In this document: positions 42,478 through 52,157 of the stretch, piece after piece
Layout: the number at the start of each line of letters is the position of its first letter
How positions within the stretch are numbered: the first letter of the stretch is position 1
Assembly: GCF_014145675.1 (NCBI RefSeq)
Contig: NZ_JACGZW010000001.1
Coordinates: forward strand, 310,001 to 374,000
DNA length: 64,000 nucleotides
Source: Amycolatopsis dendrobii
GTDB taxonomy: Bacteria; Actinomycetota; Actinomycetes; Mycobacteriales; Pseudonocardiaceae
Reading direction: 5' to 3'
Translations under genes and position numbers: made by a program
Notes under the pieces: generated by a model
Seen by the model: the letters and a program-made list of their open reading frames with translations, nothing else
Told to the model about the DNA's origin: nothing
The model's database searches: none

Positions 42478-43923
42478 ATGAACCTCGACGAATACGCCGC
42501 CCTCGACGCGACCGCGCTGGCCGCGGTCATCGCCTCCGGCGAGGTCGCCGCCGAGGAGGTCGCCGCGCTCGCGGCCGAAGCCATCGGCAAGGTGAACCCG
42601 GAGCTGAACGCGGTCGCGGACGGCCCGTTCGAGCGCCCGCTCGATTACTCGCGCGGCGGCCGGTTCGCCGGGGTCCCGTTCGCGATCAAGGACATCGTGC
42701 TGCACGCCGCCGGAGTGCCGACCCGGATGGGCACGCGGCTGCTCGGCAAGGGCATCGTGCCGCCGGCCGACACCCACCTCATGGAACGCTTCCGCGCGGC
42801 GGGCCTCGCGACGCTGGCCGTCACGACCACGCCGGAGCTGGGGTTCAACGGCAACTCCGAAGCGCTGGCCTACGGTTCGACGCGCAATCCGTGGAACACC
42901 GGGCACAGCGTCGGCGGATCGAGCGGCGGGTCAGCCGCACTGGTCGCGGCCGGGGCGCTCCCGATCGCGCACGCCAACGACGGCGGCGGGTCGATCCGCG
43001 TGCCCGCCGCCTGCAACGGCCTGGTCGGCCTGAAGCCCAGCCGCGGCCGGGTGCCGACCGGCCCGGACTACGCCGATCCGCTGTACGGCATGGGTGTCGA
43101 ACTCGCGGTGTCGCGGACGGTCCGGGACACCGCGGCACTGCTCGACGAGGTCGCAGTGAGCTATCCGGGCGACCCGTACATCCTCGCCCCGCCGGCGCGC
43201 CCGTGGCTCGACGAGGTCGGCGCCGACCCCGGACGGCTGCGCATCGGCCTGCACACCGAATCCTGGTCGGGCAGCTACGTCGACCCGGAGGTCGCGCGGG
43301 CCGTCGAAGCCGTGGCCGAGCTGCTCGAAGCGGCGGGTCACCACGTCGAACGCGCGACGCCGGTCTTCGGCTGGGAAGCGTTCCTGCACGCGAATCACGT
43401 GTTGTGGTCCGGATTCCTGGCCGGTGCGGTCGCCGGGATCGAGGAAATGACCGGGGTCGCCGCGAGTCCGGAGAATCTCGAACGCACCACGTGGGCGTGC
43501 GTCGAGTACGGCCGCTCGGTCAGCGGGACGGAACTGACCGCGGCTCTGGGTGCGATGAACGTCGTTTCCCGGGCGGCTGGCCGGTTTTTCACCGAGTACG
43601 ACCTGCTGCTGACTCCGACGACGAACACCCCGGCCCTGCCGCTGGGCCGGCTCGACGCGAACGCCGATCTGGCTGCGGACGAGTGGACGAGGCAGCTTTT
43701 CGACGCTTGCTCGTTCACGCCGTTGTTCAACCAGACTGGTGCCCCGGCGATCAGCCTTCCGCTGGGAGAGTCCTCGCAGGGATTGCCGATCGGGGTGCAG
43801 CTGGGCGGTCCGGTGTGTTCGGAGTCGTTGCTGCTGCGGGTCGCCGCTTTCCTGGAGGAAGCGCTGCCGTGGGCATCCCGGCGGCCGGCAGTCCACGTCG
43901 CTACTCGGAGCGGCAAGTCCTGA
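42478..43923 (+). CDS. amidase signature family enzyme
   Basis: 481 aa. The Ser-cisSer-Lys triad can be read as Lys71 (FAIKD), Ser148 (GGSSGGS) and Ser172 ([11 protein letters not shown]). The family hydrolyses amides, with specificities from acylamides to carbamates. GAAGGAGA precedes the ATG. The 3' end overlaps the convergent esterase gene by 23 bp. The divergent LuxR gene is the likely regulator. Confidence 0.92.
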   Translation: MNLDEYAALDATALAAVIASGEVAAEEVAALAAEAIGKVNPELNAVADGPFERPLDYSRGGRFAGVPFAIKDIVLHAAGVPTRMGTRLLGKGIVPPADTHLMERFRAAGLATLAVTTTPELGFNGNSEALAYGSTRNPWNTGHSVGGSSGGSAALVAAGALPIAHANDGGGSIRVPAACNGLVGLKPSRGRVPTGPDYADPLYGMGVELAVSRTVRDTAALLDEVAVSYPGDPYILAPPARPWLDEVGADPGRLRIGLHTESWSGSYVDPEVARAVEAVAELLEAAGHHVERATPVFGWEAFLHANHVLWSGFLAGAVAGIEEMTGVAASPENLERTTWACVEYGRSVSGTELTAALGAMNVVSRAAGRFFTEYDLLLTPTTNTPALPLGRLDANADLAADEWTRQLFDACSFTPLFNQTGAPAISLPLGESSQGLPIGVQLGGPVCSESLLLRVAAFLEEALPWASRRPAVHVATRSGKS

Positions 43924-44749
43924 GATAGCTGAGGAACGAGGCCTGCAACCCGGTCACGTGCGTTTCGCGCAGGACCTCGCTGGTGACAGCACGCGAGGGG
44001 AGGCGGTGCAGGAGCGTGGCCGTGTTCTTCGCGAGGTTCTGGTAGACGGCCAGGTCTCCGAAAAGCTCTCGGTCGTTGACAGTCACGTGCAGCTTGGCGG
44101 CGGGCAGTCTGTCGCCAAGCTCGCGCAGCTGAGCGAAAATCTGGCTGTCTTCCCCGACCACGCCGGGGCTGCCGGCTCCGACGCTTTCGAAGAGCGGGCA
44201 GCCGCTGAGCCAGGCGTAGAGACTGAAAAGCCCGCCGTACGAATACCCGAAGAGGCCGTGCCCGCTCTCGGCCGTGCCGTAGTCGCGTTCGATGCGCGGG
44301 TGCAGTTCGTCGGCGAGAAAGGCCAGGAACACGTCGGCGCGGGTGTCGCGCAATTCGGCGAGGTAGGCGTCGGCCTCTTCGCGGCTCATCCTGCCCGTGC
44401 GGACGCTCATCTCCACGGCATCCACGAACTCCGGGCCGATGGGCTCGCCGGGCGGCACGAGGTCCCGGTTGCGCAGCCGGGTCCAATGCTGGGCTTCCTC
44501 GCCCGCGTAGCCGACGCTGACCTGGAGATACGGCTGGATCTGCTGCATGGGATCCGCCTGGGTGACGATGAGCGGGGCGGTCATGCCGACGGTCCAGTTG
44601 CCGTCGAGCACGTACAAGGCAGGTGCTCGCGTCGTGCCGGGGTCGTAGCCCGGCGGCGTGGTGACCCAGACGGCGTAGTCGTATCCGCTGCCGGAACGCA
44701 TTTCGAAGTAGTCGGTGCCGGCCAGGCAGCCGTGCCACAGGGTGCTCAT
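43901..44749 (-). CDS. alpha/beta-hydrolase esterase (esterase D/IroE-like)
   Basis: 282 aa. A putative esterase of the COG2819 type: LYVLDGNWTVGMTAPLIV, SVGYAGEE, then nucleophile Ser in LFGYSYGGLFSLYAWL and a likely acid/His pair in the last 60 residues (RETHVTG). There is no signal peptide, so it is probably cytoplasmic. Its start overlaps the stop of the amidohydrolase gene by ATGA, so the two act in one pathway. Substrate unknown. Confidence 0.83.
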   Translation of the reverse strand: MSTLWHGCLAGTDYFEMRSGSGYDYAVWVTTPPGYDPGTTRAPALYVLDGNWTVGMTAPLIVTQADPMQQIQPYLQVSVGYAGEEAQHWTRLRNRDLVPPGEPIGPEFVDAVEMSVRTGRMSREEADAYLAELRDTRADVFLAFLADELHPRIERDYGTAESGHGLFGYSYGGLFSLYAWLSGCPLFESVGAGSPGVVGEDSQIFAQLRELGDRLPAAKLHVTVNDRELFGDLAVYQNLAKNTATLLHRLPSRAVTSEVLRETHVTGLQASFLSYLRTCRSE

Positions 44750-45963
44750 CGGAGGTCCTTCACTACGCGGCCGGCCTTGACGACGACGATCGCGTTGGCC
44801 GGGTCGGAGAACAGCTGCGGATTTTCGAGCGGGTTTCCGTTCCAGAGCACGAAATCCGCCTGCGAGCCGGGCGCGATGACTCCCACCTCGCCGGAGAGCC
44901 CGAGGATTTCGGCGTTGGTTTTCGTCGCCGCCACGAGAGCGTCCATCGGGGTCTCCAGGGCAGCGCGCAAGGCGAGTTCTTCGCCGCGGTGGTTCTGGGC
45001 CGGACCGATGAGGTCGGAGCCCAGCCCGATCCGCAGCCCGGCATTCTTGGCGACGGCGAGCGCCTCGGCCATCCGCTCGCGAACACCCAGCACGCGCTCG
45101 CGGATCGACTCGTTGAGGCCGGTGGCCGCGGTGTCGCGCAGCAGTTGCTCGACGACGGCGAACGTGGGCACGAGAGCGACGTCGCGCGCGGCCATGAGGG
45201 CGGCCGTCGGCTCGTCGATGTCGGTGCCGTGCTCGACACACCGCACCCCGGCCTCGACCGCGTTACGGATGCCTTCGTTGTTGTGCGCGTGAACCGTCAC
45301 GTAAGTGCCGCGCGCGGCGGCTTCTTGCACAGCGACCGCGATTTCTTCCCTGGTGAACTGAGTGTCGGTCAGTTGGTCGTGACCGCTGACCACCCCGCCG
45401 GTCACGCACAGCTTCAAGAAAGAGGCTCCGCGGCGGAAGGCCTCGCGCACGTTGCCGCGCAGTTCGTTCGCGTTGCCCGACTGCATGGACAGGGCGCAGA
45501 GGCCAGGAATGTGATGGCTGCTCCACAGTTCCGTGGGCTCCCACTCGGCTCCGTAGTAGCCGTGGCCGCCGGTCTGGCATTGGACCGGTCCGCACGACAG
45601 CACGCGCGGCCCCCGGACCTTGCCCTTGGCGATCGTGGTGACGACGCCGCCGTCGATCCCGCCGGTGTCCCGGACGGTCGTGAAACCGGCGTCGAGCGCC
45701 GCGCCGGCCGTGGCGAAGATGTCCGCCGCGAGCTCGGCAGCGCTCAGCCGAAACGCGAACTGCGGTTCGATCGGGCTCGACAGGCCCAGGTGGACGTGGG
45801 CGTCGATCAGGCCGGGCGTCATCGTCAGGCCGTCGGCGTCGAAGCGCTCGCCGGAAGCGCCGGGTCGCGCGATCAGCCCGTCTTCGACCGGGACGGTGAT
45901 GTCGGCGGGATCGCGCCCCGTCCCGTCGGCGACCGTCGCGCCGACTACCTGGAAACGTTCCAC
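44746..45963 (-). CDS. metal-dependent amidohydrolase (imidazolonepropionase-like)
   Basis: 405 aa. The amidohydrolase barrel ligands are seen in order: HxH in DAHVHLG, Lys in SFLKLCVTGG, His in VTVHAHNNEG, His in CVEHGTDID and Asp in GLGSDLIG. This pattern fits the prolidase/imidazolonepropionase-like cluster of the superfamily. GTG at 45963 with GGAAGGA upstream is the likely start. It forms an operon with the esterase and is divergent from a TetR gene only 52 bp away. Confidence 0.9.
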   Translation of the reverse strand: MERFQVVGATVADGTGRDPADITVPVEDGLIARPGASGERFDADGLTMTPGLIDAHVHLGLSSPIEPQFAFRLSAAELAADIFATAGAALDAGFTTVRDTGGIDGGVVTTIAKGKVRGPRVLSCGPVQCQTGGHGYYGAEWEPTELWSSHHIPGLCALSMQSGNANELRGNVREAFRRGASFLKLCVTGGVVSGHDQLTDTQFTREEIAVAVQEAAARGTYVTVHAHNNEGIRNAVEAGVRCVEHGTDIDEPTAALMAARDVALVPTFAVVEQLLRDTAATGLNESIRERVLGVRERMAEALAVAKNAGLRIGLGSDLIGPAQNHRGEELALRAALETPMDALVAATKTNAEILGLSGEVGVIAPGSQADFVLWNGNPLENPQLFSDPANAIVVVKAGRVVKDLR

Positions 45964-46015
45964 GAGCCGTCCTTCCGCCGTTGCACTGCTCTTTTCCAAT
46001 GGATAAACTGCGGAG

Positions 46016-46582
46016 GTGGCCTTGTCAAGCACGGAACCCCAGGGCGATGCCCGCGAGCGTCTCCTGACGCGGCTCCTCGATGCCTTCGAAGGGACTCTTC
46101 CCGCGCCGGACGTGTCGCTGCGCGAGGTCGCGGCCCGGGCGGACACCAGTCATGCCTTGCTGCGCTACCACTTCGGGTCGCTGCCGGGCGTCCTGGCGGC
46201 GATGCTCAAAGCGCAGCGATCCCGTGACAACGAGGTGCTGTTCGAAACAGCGAAGCAGAGCACCTTCGACGACTTCGTCCTGGCGATCTGGCGGACCTAC
46301 ACCCGCCCGGAGCAGCTGTCACGGGTCCGCGGGTTCTTCCACGTCGCAGGGCTGGCCGCGTACCGGCCGGAGGATTTTCGCGAGTTGGTCGACTCGCTGG
46401 ACGACCTGACCGAAAAGCTGGCCTCGCTCGCGGAACGCGAAGGGCGCGACGCCAAGGAAGCGCGGACCATGGCGACCGTCGCCGTCGCCGCGATCCGCGG
46501 TCTGCTGTTGCAGGAAGTGCTGACCCCGGAGGGGCATTCGGAGGACGCGGTCGCGTTGATCCTGCGGATGAGCAAGGGCTGA
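46016..46582 (+). CDS. TetR-family regulator
   Basis: About 188 aa: a TetR-type N-terminal helix-turn-helix (SLREVAARADTSHALLRYHF) and a helical effector domain. The start is uncertain: GTG at 46016 sits inside CGGAGG, while TTG at 46022 has GGAGG at normal spacing and may be the real start. It is divergent from the amidohydrolase/esterase operon, with a 52-bp gap containing TTTTCCAATGGATAAAC, so it probably represses that operon and itself. Confidence 0.85.
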   Translation: MALSSTEPQGDARERLLTRLLDAFEGTLPAPDVSLREVAARADTSHALLRYHFGSLPGVLAAMLKAQRSRDNEVLFETAKQSTFDDFVLAIWRTYTRPEQLSRVRGFFHVAGLAAYRPEDFRELVDSLDDLTEKLASLAEREGRDAKEARTMATVAVAAIRGLLLQEVLTPEGHSEDAVALILRMSKG

Positions 46583-47338
46583 TCAGGTCTCGGAAACCGT
46601 CCGCGACAACGCCAGCGCCACCGTCCGCACCGCGGGCGCGACCCGTTCGGTCCGCATCCGCGTCGCCCATCCGGAGATCGACACCGCGGCCACCGCGAGC
46701 CCGTTCGCGTCCACCAGCGGGCTCGCCGCGCACACCACGCCGACGCCGGATTCCTCGCGCTCGAAGGCAATCCCGTCCGCGCGGATCCGTGCCAGCTGGC
46801 GGCGCAGCAATCCGGGCGCGGTGATCGTCCGCGGGCTGACCCGGGGCAGTCCGGCGTCGATCACACGCGTCACGACGTCGTCGGGGGAGCAGGACAGAAT
46901 CGCCTTCCCGACGCCAGTCGCGTGCGCGGGGAACCGCCCGCCGGTGCGCGAGGGCAGGTCCGGCGCGTCCGGCCCGCGCAGCACGTCCAGGTACACGACC
47001 TCGGTGCCTTCCAGCACCGCGAGATGGACCGTGTTCCGCGTGGCCTCCCGCAGGTCCGCCAGGTACGGGCGCGCCGCCTCGACCAGGCCGCGGCGGCGCA
47101 CCGCCAGCTGGCCGATCTCGAACAGCCGCAGTCCGAGCCGGACCGAGGCGCCGTCGCGTTCCAGCAGGCCGGTGTCAGCCAGGTGTCCGGCCAGCCGGTG
47201 CACCGTCGTCTTCGCGAGGCCGGTCCGGCGCGCCAGCTCGGACGCGCCGAGCGCGTCGTCGCCGGGGCGGAAGGCTTCCAGCACGGCGGCGACCCGCGCG
47301 GTCACGAGGCCGTCGCCGTTCCGTCCAGTGGTACGCAT
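46583..47338 (-). CDS. IclR-family regulator
   Basis: 251 aa. N-terminal winged helix ([21 protein letters not shown]) then the IclR effector domain ([46 protein letters not shown]). It is divergent from the acylating aldehyde dehydrogenase/aldolase genes with 39 bp between starts, so it should control the meta-cleavage end pathway. It abuts the convergent TetR gene end to end. Confidence 0.9.
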   Translation of the reverse strand: MRTTGRNGDGLVTARVAAVLEAFRPGDDALGASELARRTGLAKTTVHRLAGHLADTGLLERDGASVRLGLRLFEIGQLAVRRRGLVEAARPYLADLREATRNTVHLAVLEGTEVVYLDVLRGPDAPDLPSRTGGRFPAHATGVGKAILSCSPDDVVTRVIDAGLPRVSPRTITAPGLLRRQLARIRADGIAFEREESGVGVVCAASPLVDANGLAVAAVSISGWATRMRTERVAPAVRTVALALSRTVSET

Positions 47339-47377
47339 GGGTTGAGTGTGCCCCATCCCGGCGAGCACCGTGCAGGC

Positions 47378-48280
47378 ATGGCGGAACGCAAGGTGACGGC
47401 CGCGATCGTCGGCCCGGGCAACATCGGTACGGACTTGCTGGCAAAACTCCAGCGCAGCGAGCACGTGGAAGTGCGCTACATGGTGGGCGTCGACCCGGCA
47501 TCGGACGGGCTCGCCCGCGCCGCGAAGCTGGGGCTCGAGACGTCCGCCGAGGGTGTCGACTGGCTCCTGTCGCGCGCGGAACTGCCGCAGCTGGTGTTCG
47601 AATCGACGTCGGCGAAGGCGCACAAGGCCAACGCGCCGCGGTACGCCGAGGCGGGCATCCGCGCGATCGACCTGACGCCCGCCGCGGTCGGCCCGCTGAC
47701 GTGCCCGGCGGTGAACCCGCCCGACCAGCTGACCGACCGCAACGTCAACATGATCACCTGCGGCGGCCAGGCGACCATCCCGATCGTGCACGCGGTTTCG
47801 CGGGTGACGCCGGTGTCGTACGCGGAGATCGTCGCGTCGGTGTCGTCGCGGTCGGCGGGACCCGGCACGCGCGCGAACATCGACGAGTTCACCGAGACCA
47901 CCGCGCACGCGATCGAGAAGGTCGGCGGCGCGGACAAAGGCCGCGCGATCATCATCATCAACCCGATGGACCCGCCGATGATCATGCGCGACACGGTGTT
48001 CTGCGCGGTCGACCCGGACGCCGATTTCGACGCGATCAGCGAATCCGTGCACCGCATGGTGAAAGACGTCCAGCAGTACGTGCCGGGCTACACGCTCAAG
48101 GCCGACCCGCAGTTCGACCCGCCGCGGCCGGACTGGAGCGGCAAGGCCCGCGTGGGCGTCTTCCTGGAGGTCGCGGGCAACGGCGACTACCTGCCCAAGT
48201 ACGCGGGCAACCTCGACATCATGACCGCCGCCGCCGCACGCGTCGGCGACCTCTTCGCCGCTCAGGAGGTGGCCGCGTGA
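47378..48280 (+). CDS. mhpF: acetaldehyde dehydrogenase (acylating)
   Basis: 300 aa. N-terminal NAD motif [16 protein letters not shown], nucleophile Cys128 in [12 protein letters not shown], then [16 protein letters not shown] and [19 protein letters not shown]. It converts acetaldehyde (or propanal) made by the aldolase to acyl-CoA, with channeling between the two subunits. The aldolase gene follows with a GTGA overlap. Homologues serve phenol, phenylpropionate or steroid catechol pathways. Confidence 0.94.
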   Translation: MAERKVTAAIVGPGNIGTDLLAKLQRSEHVEVRYMVGVDPASDGLARAAKLGLETSAEGVDWLLSRAELPQLVFESTSAKAHKANAPRYAEAGIRAIDLTPAAVGPLTCPAVNPPDQLTDRNVNMITCGGQATIPIVHAVSRVTPVSYAEIVASVSSRSAGPGTRANIDEFTETTAHAIEKVGGADKGRAIIIINPMDPPMIMRDTVFCAVDPDADFDAISESVHRMVKDVQQYVPGYTLKADPQFDPPRPDWSGKARVGVFLEVAGNGDYLPKYAGNLDIMTAAAARVGDLFAAQEVAA

Positions 48281-49302
48281 ACAACACCGACGTCCGGCTG
48301 GTCGACACCACTCTGCGCGACGGCAGTCACGCGATGGCGCACCAGTTCACCGAGAAGCAGGTGCGCGACACCGTCCGCGCGCTCGACGACGCGGGCATCT
48401 CGCTGATCGAGGTGACGCACGGCGACGGCCTCGGCGGCTCGACCTTCAACTACGGTTTTTCCTTGGTGGACGAGCGAAAGCTGATCGCCGCCGCGGTCGA
48501 CGAGGCGAAGCAGGCGAAGATCGCGGTGCTCCTGCTGCCCGGCCTCGGCACGGTCACCGATCTGCGCGCGGCGGCCGACCTCGGCGCGGGCGCGGTGCGG
48601 ATCGCGACGCACTGCACCGAGGCCGACGTGTCCATCCAGCACTTCGGCGCGGCCCGCGATCTGGGGCTGGAAACCGTCGGATTCCTGATGCTGTCGCACA
48701 TGTCGACGCCGGAGGACCTGGCGAAGCAAGCCCGGATCATGGCCGACGCCGGTTGTCAGTGCGTCTACGTCGTGGACTCCGCGGGCGCGCTGATCCTGGA
48801 CGACGCCTCCGACCGCGTCGCCGCGCTCGTCGCGGAACTCGGCGACGACGCCCAGGTCGGCTACCACGGGCACCAGAACCTGAGCTTCGGCGTCGCCAAC
48901 TCGGTGCTCGCGTACCGCGCGGGCGCCCGGCAGATCGACGGTTCGCTCGCCGCCCTCGGCGCCGGCGCGGGCAACTCGCCGACGGAGGTCCTGGCGGCCA
49001 CGTTCGAGCGGCTCGGCATCAAAACCGGTGTGGACAAAGACGTTCTGATGGAAGCGGCGGAGAACGTCGTCAAGAAGTACCTGACCCGGCTGCCGGTGAT
49101 GGACCGGTCGTCGATCATCCAGGGCTACGCCGGCGTGTACTCCAGCTTCCTGCTGCACGCCGAACGCGCGGCCGAGCGCTACGGAGTCCCGGCGCACGAA
49201 ATCCTCTACAAGGTCGGCGAAGAGCGCTACGTCGGCGGCCAAGAGGACATGATCATCGACATCGCGCTGCGGCTGCGCGACGAGCGGGCAGCCGCTCAGT
49301 GA
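48277..49302 (+). CDS. mhpE: 4-hydroxy-2-oxovalerate aldolase
   Basis: 341 aa, HMGL-like TIM barrel: [31 protein letters not shown], the metal pair in GYHGHQNLS and the C-terminal communication domain. It splits 4-hydroxy-2-oxo acids to pyruvate and an aldehyde for MhpF. AGGAGG precedes the GTG inside mhpF. No 2-oxopent-4-dienoate hydratase is adjacent. The end overlaps the convergent TetR gene by 7 bp. Confidence 0.94.
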   Translation: MNNTDVRLVDTTLRDGSHAMAHQFTEKQVRDTVRALDDAGISLIEVTHGDGLGGSTFNYGFSLVDERKLIAAAVDEAKQAKIAVLLLPGLGTVTDLRAAADLGAGAVRIATHCTEADVSIQHFGAARDLGLETVGFLMLSHMSTPEDLAKQARIMADAGCQCVYVVDSAGALILDDASDRVAALVAELGDDAQVGYHGHQNLSFGVANSVLAYRAGARQIDGSLAALGAGAGNSPTEVLAATFERLGIKTGVDKDVLMEAAENVVKKYLTRLPVMDRSSIIQGYAGVYSSFLLHAERAAERYGVPAHEILYKVGEERYVGGQEDMIIDIALRLRDERAAAQ

Positions 49303-49901
49303 GCGCCCGAGTCGAAAGCGTCCGCGCCGAGCACGAGCTGCACGCAGTGCTCGACGAGACGCTCGCGGCTCACCTTCAGCGTGCCGTCGAGGTAGGCGAT
49401 GAACACGTTGCTGAGCGCGCCGACGAGACCGATCGCCACGAGCTGGCGGCCGGTTTCGTCGCCGCGCGACAACTGTTCGCCGACGAGCGTGGTGAACGCC
49501 GGGAGGAGGTGCAGGCCGCGGCTGGTCAGCGCGGGATCGGTCAGCGGCGCGAGCAGCAGCACCCGGCCCTTGCGCGGGTCGTCCAGCACGAGCTCCACGA
49601 ACGCGGTGACGGCTCGTTCGGCGCGGCGGCTCGGATCGGCTTCGCCGGAAACCGCGTCGGCCAGCGCTTGCCGGGCTTGGTCTCCGACGTCCTCGTAGAC
49701 AGCGGCGACCAGGCTTTCCCGGTCGGCGAAGCTTTCGTAGAAGTACCGCTCGGTCAGCTTCGCCGACCGGCACACCGCGCGGACGCTCACCGCCGCGCTG
49801 CCCTGCGCCCCGAGGAGGTCGAGCCCGGCGGCCAGCAGCTGCGCGCGGCGCTGGGCCTTGCGGTCGTCCAGCGTCGTGCCCGCCCACGTGCGGCCCGGCA
49901 T
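49296..49901 (-). CDS. TetR-family regulator
   Basis: 201 aa. TetR helix-turn-helix reads [20 protein letters not shown], followed by a helical dimer and ligand domain. It is divergent from the MpaB-type oxygenase gene, and the shared 91 bp contain a strong palindrome (49926-49961), so it most likely represses both. The start at 49901 removes a long upstream shadow. Confidence 0.88.
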   Translation of the reverse strand: MPGRTWAGTTLDDRKAQRRAQLLAAGLDLLGAQGSAAVSVRAVCRSAKLTERYFYESFADRESLVAAVYEDVGDQARQALADAVSGEADPSRRAERAVTAFVELVLDDPRKGRVLLLAPLTDPALTSRGLHLLPAFTTLVGEQLSRGDETGRQLVAIGLVGALSNVFIAYLDGTLKVSRERLVEHCVQLVLGADAFDSGAH

Positions 49902-49925
49902 ACCCGCTCCCGTCCCGAGTTGACC

Positions 49926-49961
49926 ACAGATGTTGTCACATCCTAACCTGACAACAGCTGT
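49926..49961. promoter_or_regulatory. candidate TetR operator
   Basis: An inverted repeat with 13-base arms ACAGATGTTGTCA and TGACAACAGCTGT (one mismatch) and a 10-base spacer. It lies in the divergent promoter between the TetR and oxygenase genes. Position and symmetry are typical of TetR operators. Confidence 0.75.
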
Positions 49962-49992
49962 AGTCACTTCGCCGACCCGCCGAGGAGCCGCG

Positions 49993-50919
49993 ATGAGGGA
50001 CACCCCGGAGCCGCTGGGACCGGACTCGCTGACCTGGAAGTACTTCGGCGACTGGCGCGGGCTGCTGATCGCGCTGTGGGCCGGGTCGATGCAGAACATG
50101 CACCCCGGCCTCGGCGCGGGCGTCGAGGAACACTCGAAATTCTTCGAGGAACGCTGGCAGCGGCTGTTCCGTTCGCTGTACCCGATCGGCGGCGTGGTCT
50201 ACGACGGTCCGCTCGCGCACCGCACGGCGCTGGAGGTGCGCGGCTACCACGACCGCATCAAGGGCGTGGACAAGAAGGGCCGCCGCTACCACGCGCTGGA
50301 CCCGGACACGTATTACTGGGCGCATTCGACGTTCTTCGTCAGCACCATCCTGATCGCGGACAATTTCATGGGCGGCATCGGCGAAGAGGAGAAACGCACG
50401 CTGTTCGACGAGCACGTGCGCTGGTGGCGGATGTACGACATGACGATGCGGCCGGTGCCGCAGTCGTGGGAGGACTTCCAGCGGTACTGGAAGCACATGT
50501 GCACTGAGGTGCTGGAGGACAACAAGGCCGCCCGCGACGTCCTCGACCTCCGCGGGATCGCGAAACCGCCGTTCCTGCCGTGGCTGCCGGATCCGTTGTG
50601 GAAACCGGTCGCGAAGATCATCGCGAAACAGTTCGTGTGGCTGACCGTCGGCTTGTACGACCCGGAAGTGCGCGCTCTGCTCGGCTTTCGCTGGTCCGCG
50701 CGCGACGCCCGCCGGCACCGGCGCGTCGGCAAGCTGATCAACGCCGGGTTTTCGCTGCTTCCGCATGATCGCCGCTACCATCCGCGGGCACGGGCGGGCT
50801 GGCGGCGCGCCCGCGGCGAACTGGCCCCGGGGACGCCGCCGGTCGAAACCCCGCGCCGCAATCTTCCCCCGCTCGCCGAGCGCGGGAAACCGGAGCACTA
50901 CTCGCCGGACGTGCCGTGA
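49993..50919 (+). CDS. oxygenase of the MpaB/DUF2236 (latex-clearing-like) family
   Basis: 308 aa, mostly helical. Family features: RLFRSLYPIGGVVYDGPLAH, the conserved basic stretch RGYHDRIKGVD, and TYYWAHSTFFVSTI with the His expected to coordinate a b-type haem. The C-terminus is Arg-rich. Relatives cleave rubber or act on lipophilic side chains. GAGGAG precedes the ATG. Likely regulated by the divergent TetR protein. The substrate is unknown, possibly a terpenoid or steroid. Confidence 0.85.
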   Translation: MRDTPEPLGPDSLTWKYFGDWRGLLIALWAGSMQNMHPGLGAGVEEHSKFFEERWQRLFRSLYPIGGVVYDGPLAHRTALEVRGYHDRIKGVDKKGRRYHALDPDTYYWAHSTFFVSTILIADNFMGGIGEEEKRTLFDEHVRWWRMYDMTMRPVPQSWEDFQRYWKHMCTEVLEDNKAARDVLDLRGIAKPPFLPWLPDPLWKPVAKIIAKQFVWLTVGLYDPEVRALLGFRWSARDARRHRRVGKLINAGFSLLPHDRRYHPRARAGWRRARGELAPGTPPVETPRRNLPPLAERGKPEHYSPDVP

Positions 50920-50976
50920 CCGCCGCGGGAGCTTGATTCCCGCGTCGTGCACGGGCTTCGAGATCAGGAGGGCTTG

Positions 50977-52005
50977 ATGAAGCTGGGCTTTCACCTCGGG
51001 TACTGGGGGAGCGGGCCGATCCCGGGCGCGCAGGAATCCGTGCTCGAAGCGGAACGGCTCGGGTTCGACTCGGTGTGGTCGGCCGAGGCGTACGGGTCGG
51101 ACGCGTTCACGCCGCTGGCCTGGGTCGGCGCGGCGACCAGCCGGATCAAGCTCGGCACGAACATCGTGCAGATGTCCGCGCGCACCCCGGCCGCGACCGC
51201 GATGAGCGCGCTGACCATGGACCACCTGTCCGGCGGCCGGTTCGTGCTCGGGCTGGGCGCGTCCGGGCCGCAGGTGGTGGAGGGCTGGTACGGGCAGCCG
51301 TATCCGAAGCCGCTGGCGCGCACCCGCGAGTACGTCGAGATCGTGCGGAAGGTGCTGGCCCGCGAGGAGCCGGTGACCATCGACGGGCAGTTCTTCCAGT
51401 TGCCGCTCAAGGGCGGGACCGGACTGGGCAAACCGCTCAAGCCGACGGTGCATCCGCTGCGCGCCGACCTGCCGATCTACCTCGCCGCCGAAGGCCCGAA
51501 GAACGTCGCGCTGGCCGCGGAGATCTGCGACGGCTGGCTGCCGTTGTTCTTCTCGCCCAAGTCCGACGGCTTCTACCGGGCCGCGCTGGAGGAGGGGTTC
51601 GCCCGCCCGGGCGCGCGGCGAAGCGGCCTGGACGGTTTCGAGGTCGCCGCGTCGGTGCCGGTGATCGTGCACGACGACGTCGAGGAGGCCGCCGGCTTCA
51701 TCAAGCCCGCGCTGGCGCTGTACATCGGCGGGATGGGCGCGAAGAGCGTGAACTTCCACCACGACGTGTTCGCCCGGCTCGGCTACGCCGACGTCGCGGA
51801 CAAGGTCCAGGAGCTGTACCTGGCGGGGCGGAAGGAAGAGGCGGTCAAGGCGATCCCGACATCGCTGGTCGAGGACACTTCGCTGATCGGGCCCGCGGAC
51901 AAGATCCGGGAAGAGCTGGCGGCGTGGGAAGAGACGGTGGTGACCACGCTGCTGCTGCGCGGGGACGCCGGATCGCTGGCGAAGGCGGCGAAAGCGCTGT
52001 CCTGA
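50977..52005 (+). CDS. LLM-class flavin/F420-dependent oxidoreductase
   Basis: 342 aa, a luciferase-like barrel: [65 protein letters not shown]. Sequence style fits the actinobacterial F420-dependent subgroup. AGGAGGG lies at ideal distance from the ATG. It follows the oxygenase gene by 57 bp in the same direction and may be co-transcribed. Substrate unknown. Confidence 0.87.
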   Translation: MKLGFHLGYWGSGPIPGAQESVLEAERLGFDSVWSAEAYGSDAFTPLAWVGAATSRIKLGTNIVQMSARTPAATAMSALTMDHLSGGRFVLGLGASGPQVVEGWYGQPYPKPLARTREYVEIVRKVLAREEPVTIDGQFFQLPLKGGTGLGKPLKPTVHPLRADLPIYLAAEGPKNVALAAEICDGWLPLFFSPKSDGFYRAALEEGFARPGARRSGLDGFEVAASVPVIVHDDVEEAAGFIKPALALYIGGMGAKSVNFHHDVFARLGYADVADKVQELYLAGRKEEAVKAIPTSLVEDTSLIGPADKIREELAAWEETVVTTLLLRGDAGSLAKAAKALS

Positions 52006-52021
52006 AAGCGAAGCGCGGGCA

Positions 52022-52069
52022 CCTCGCGAGCGGCGAATCCGGCGAGAACCGGCTTCGCCGCTCACGAGG
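52022..52069. terminator. hairpin after the LLM oxidoreductase gene
   Basis: 21-base arms beginning CCTCGCGAGCGGCGAA with two mismatches, loop CGAGAA, 16 bases after the stop codon. No T-run. Confidence 0.7.
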
Positions 52070-52157
52070 CCGTAGTCGGCCCGGTACGGCCGGTGCATCA
52101 CGACGGTGGCACGATTCCTCCCGACCACTACCCGGAACCGGCGAAGATCCATTAGGC

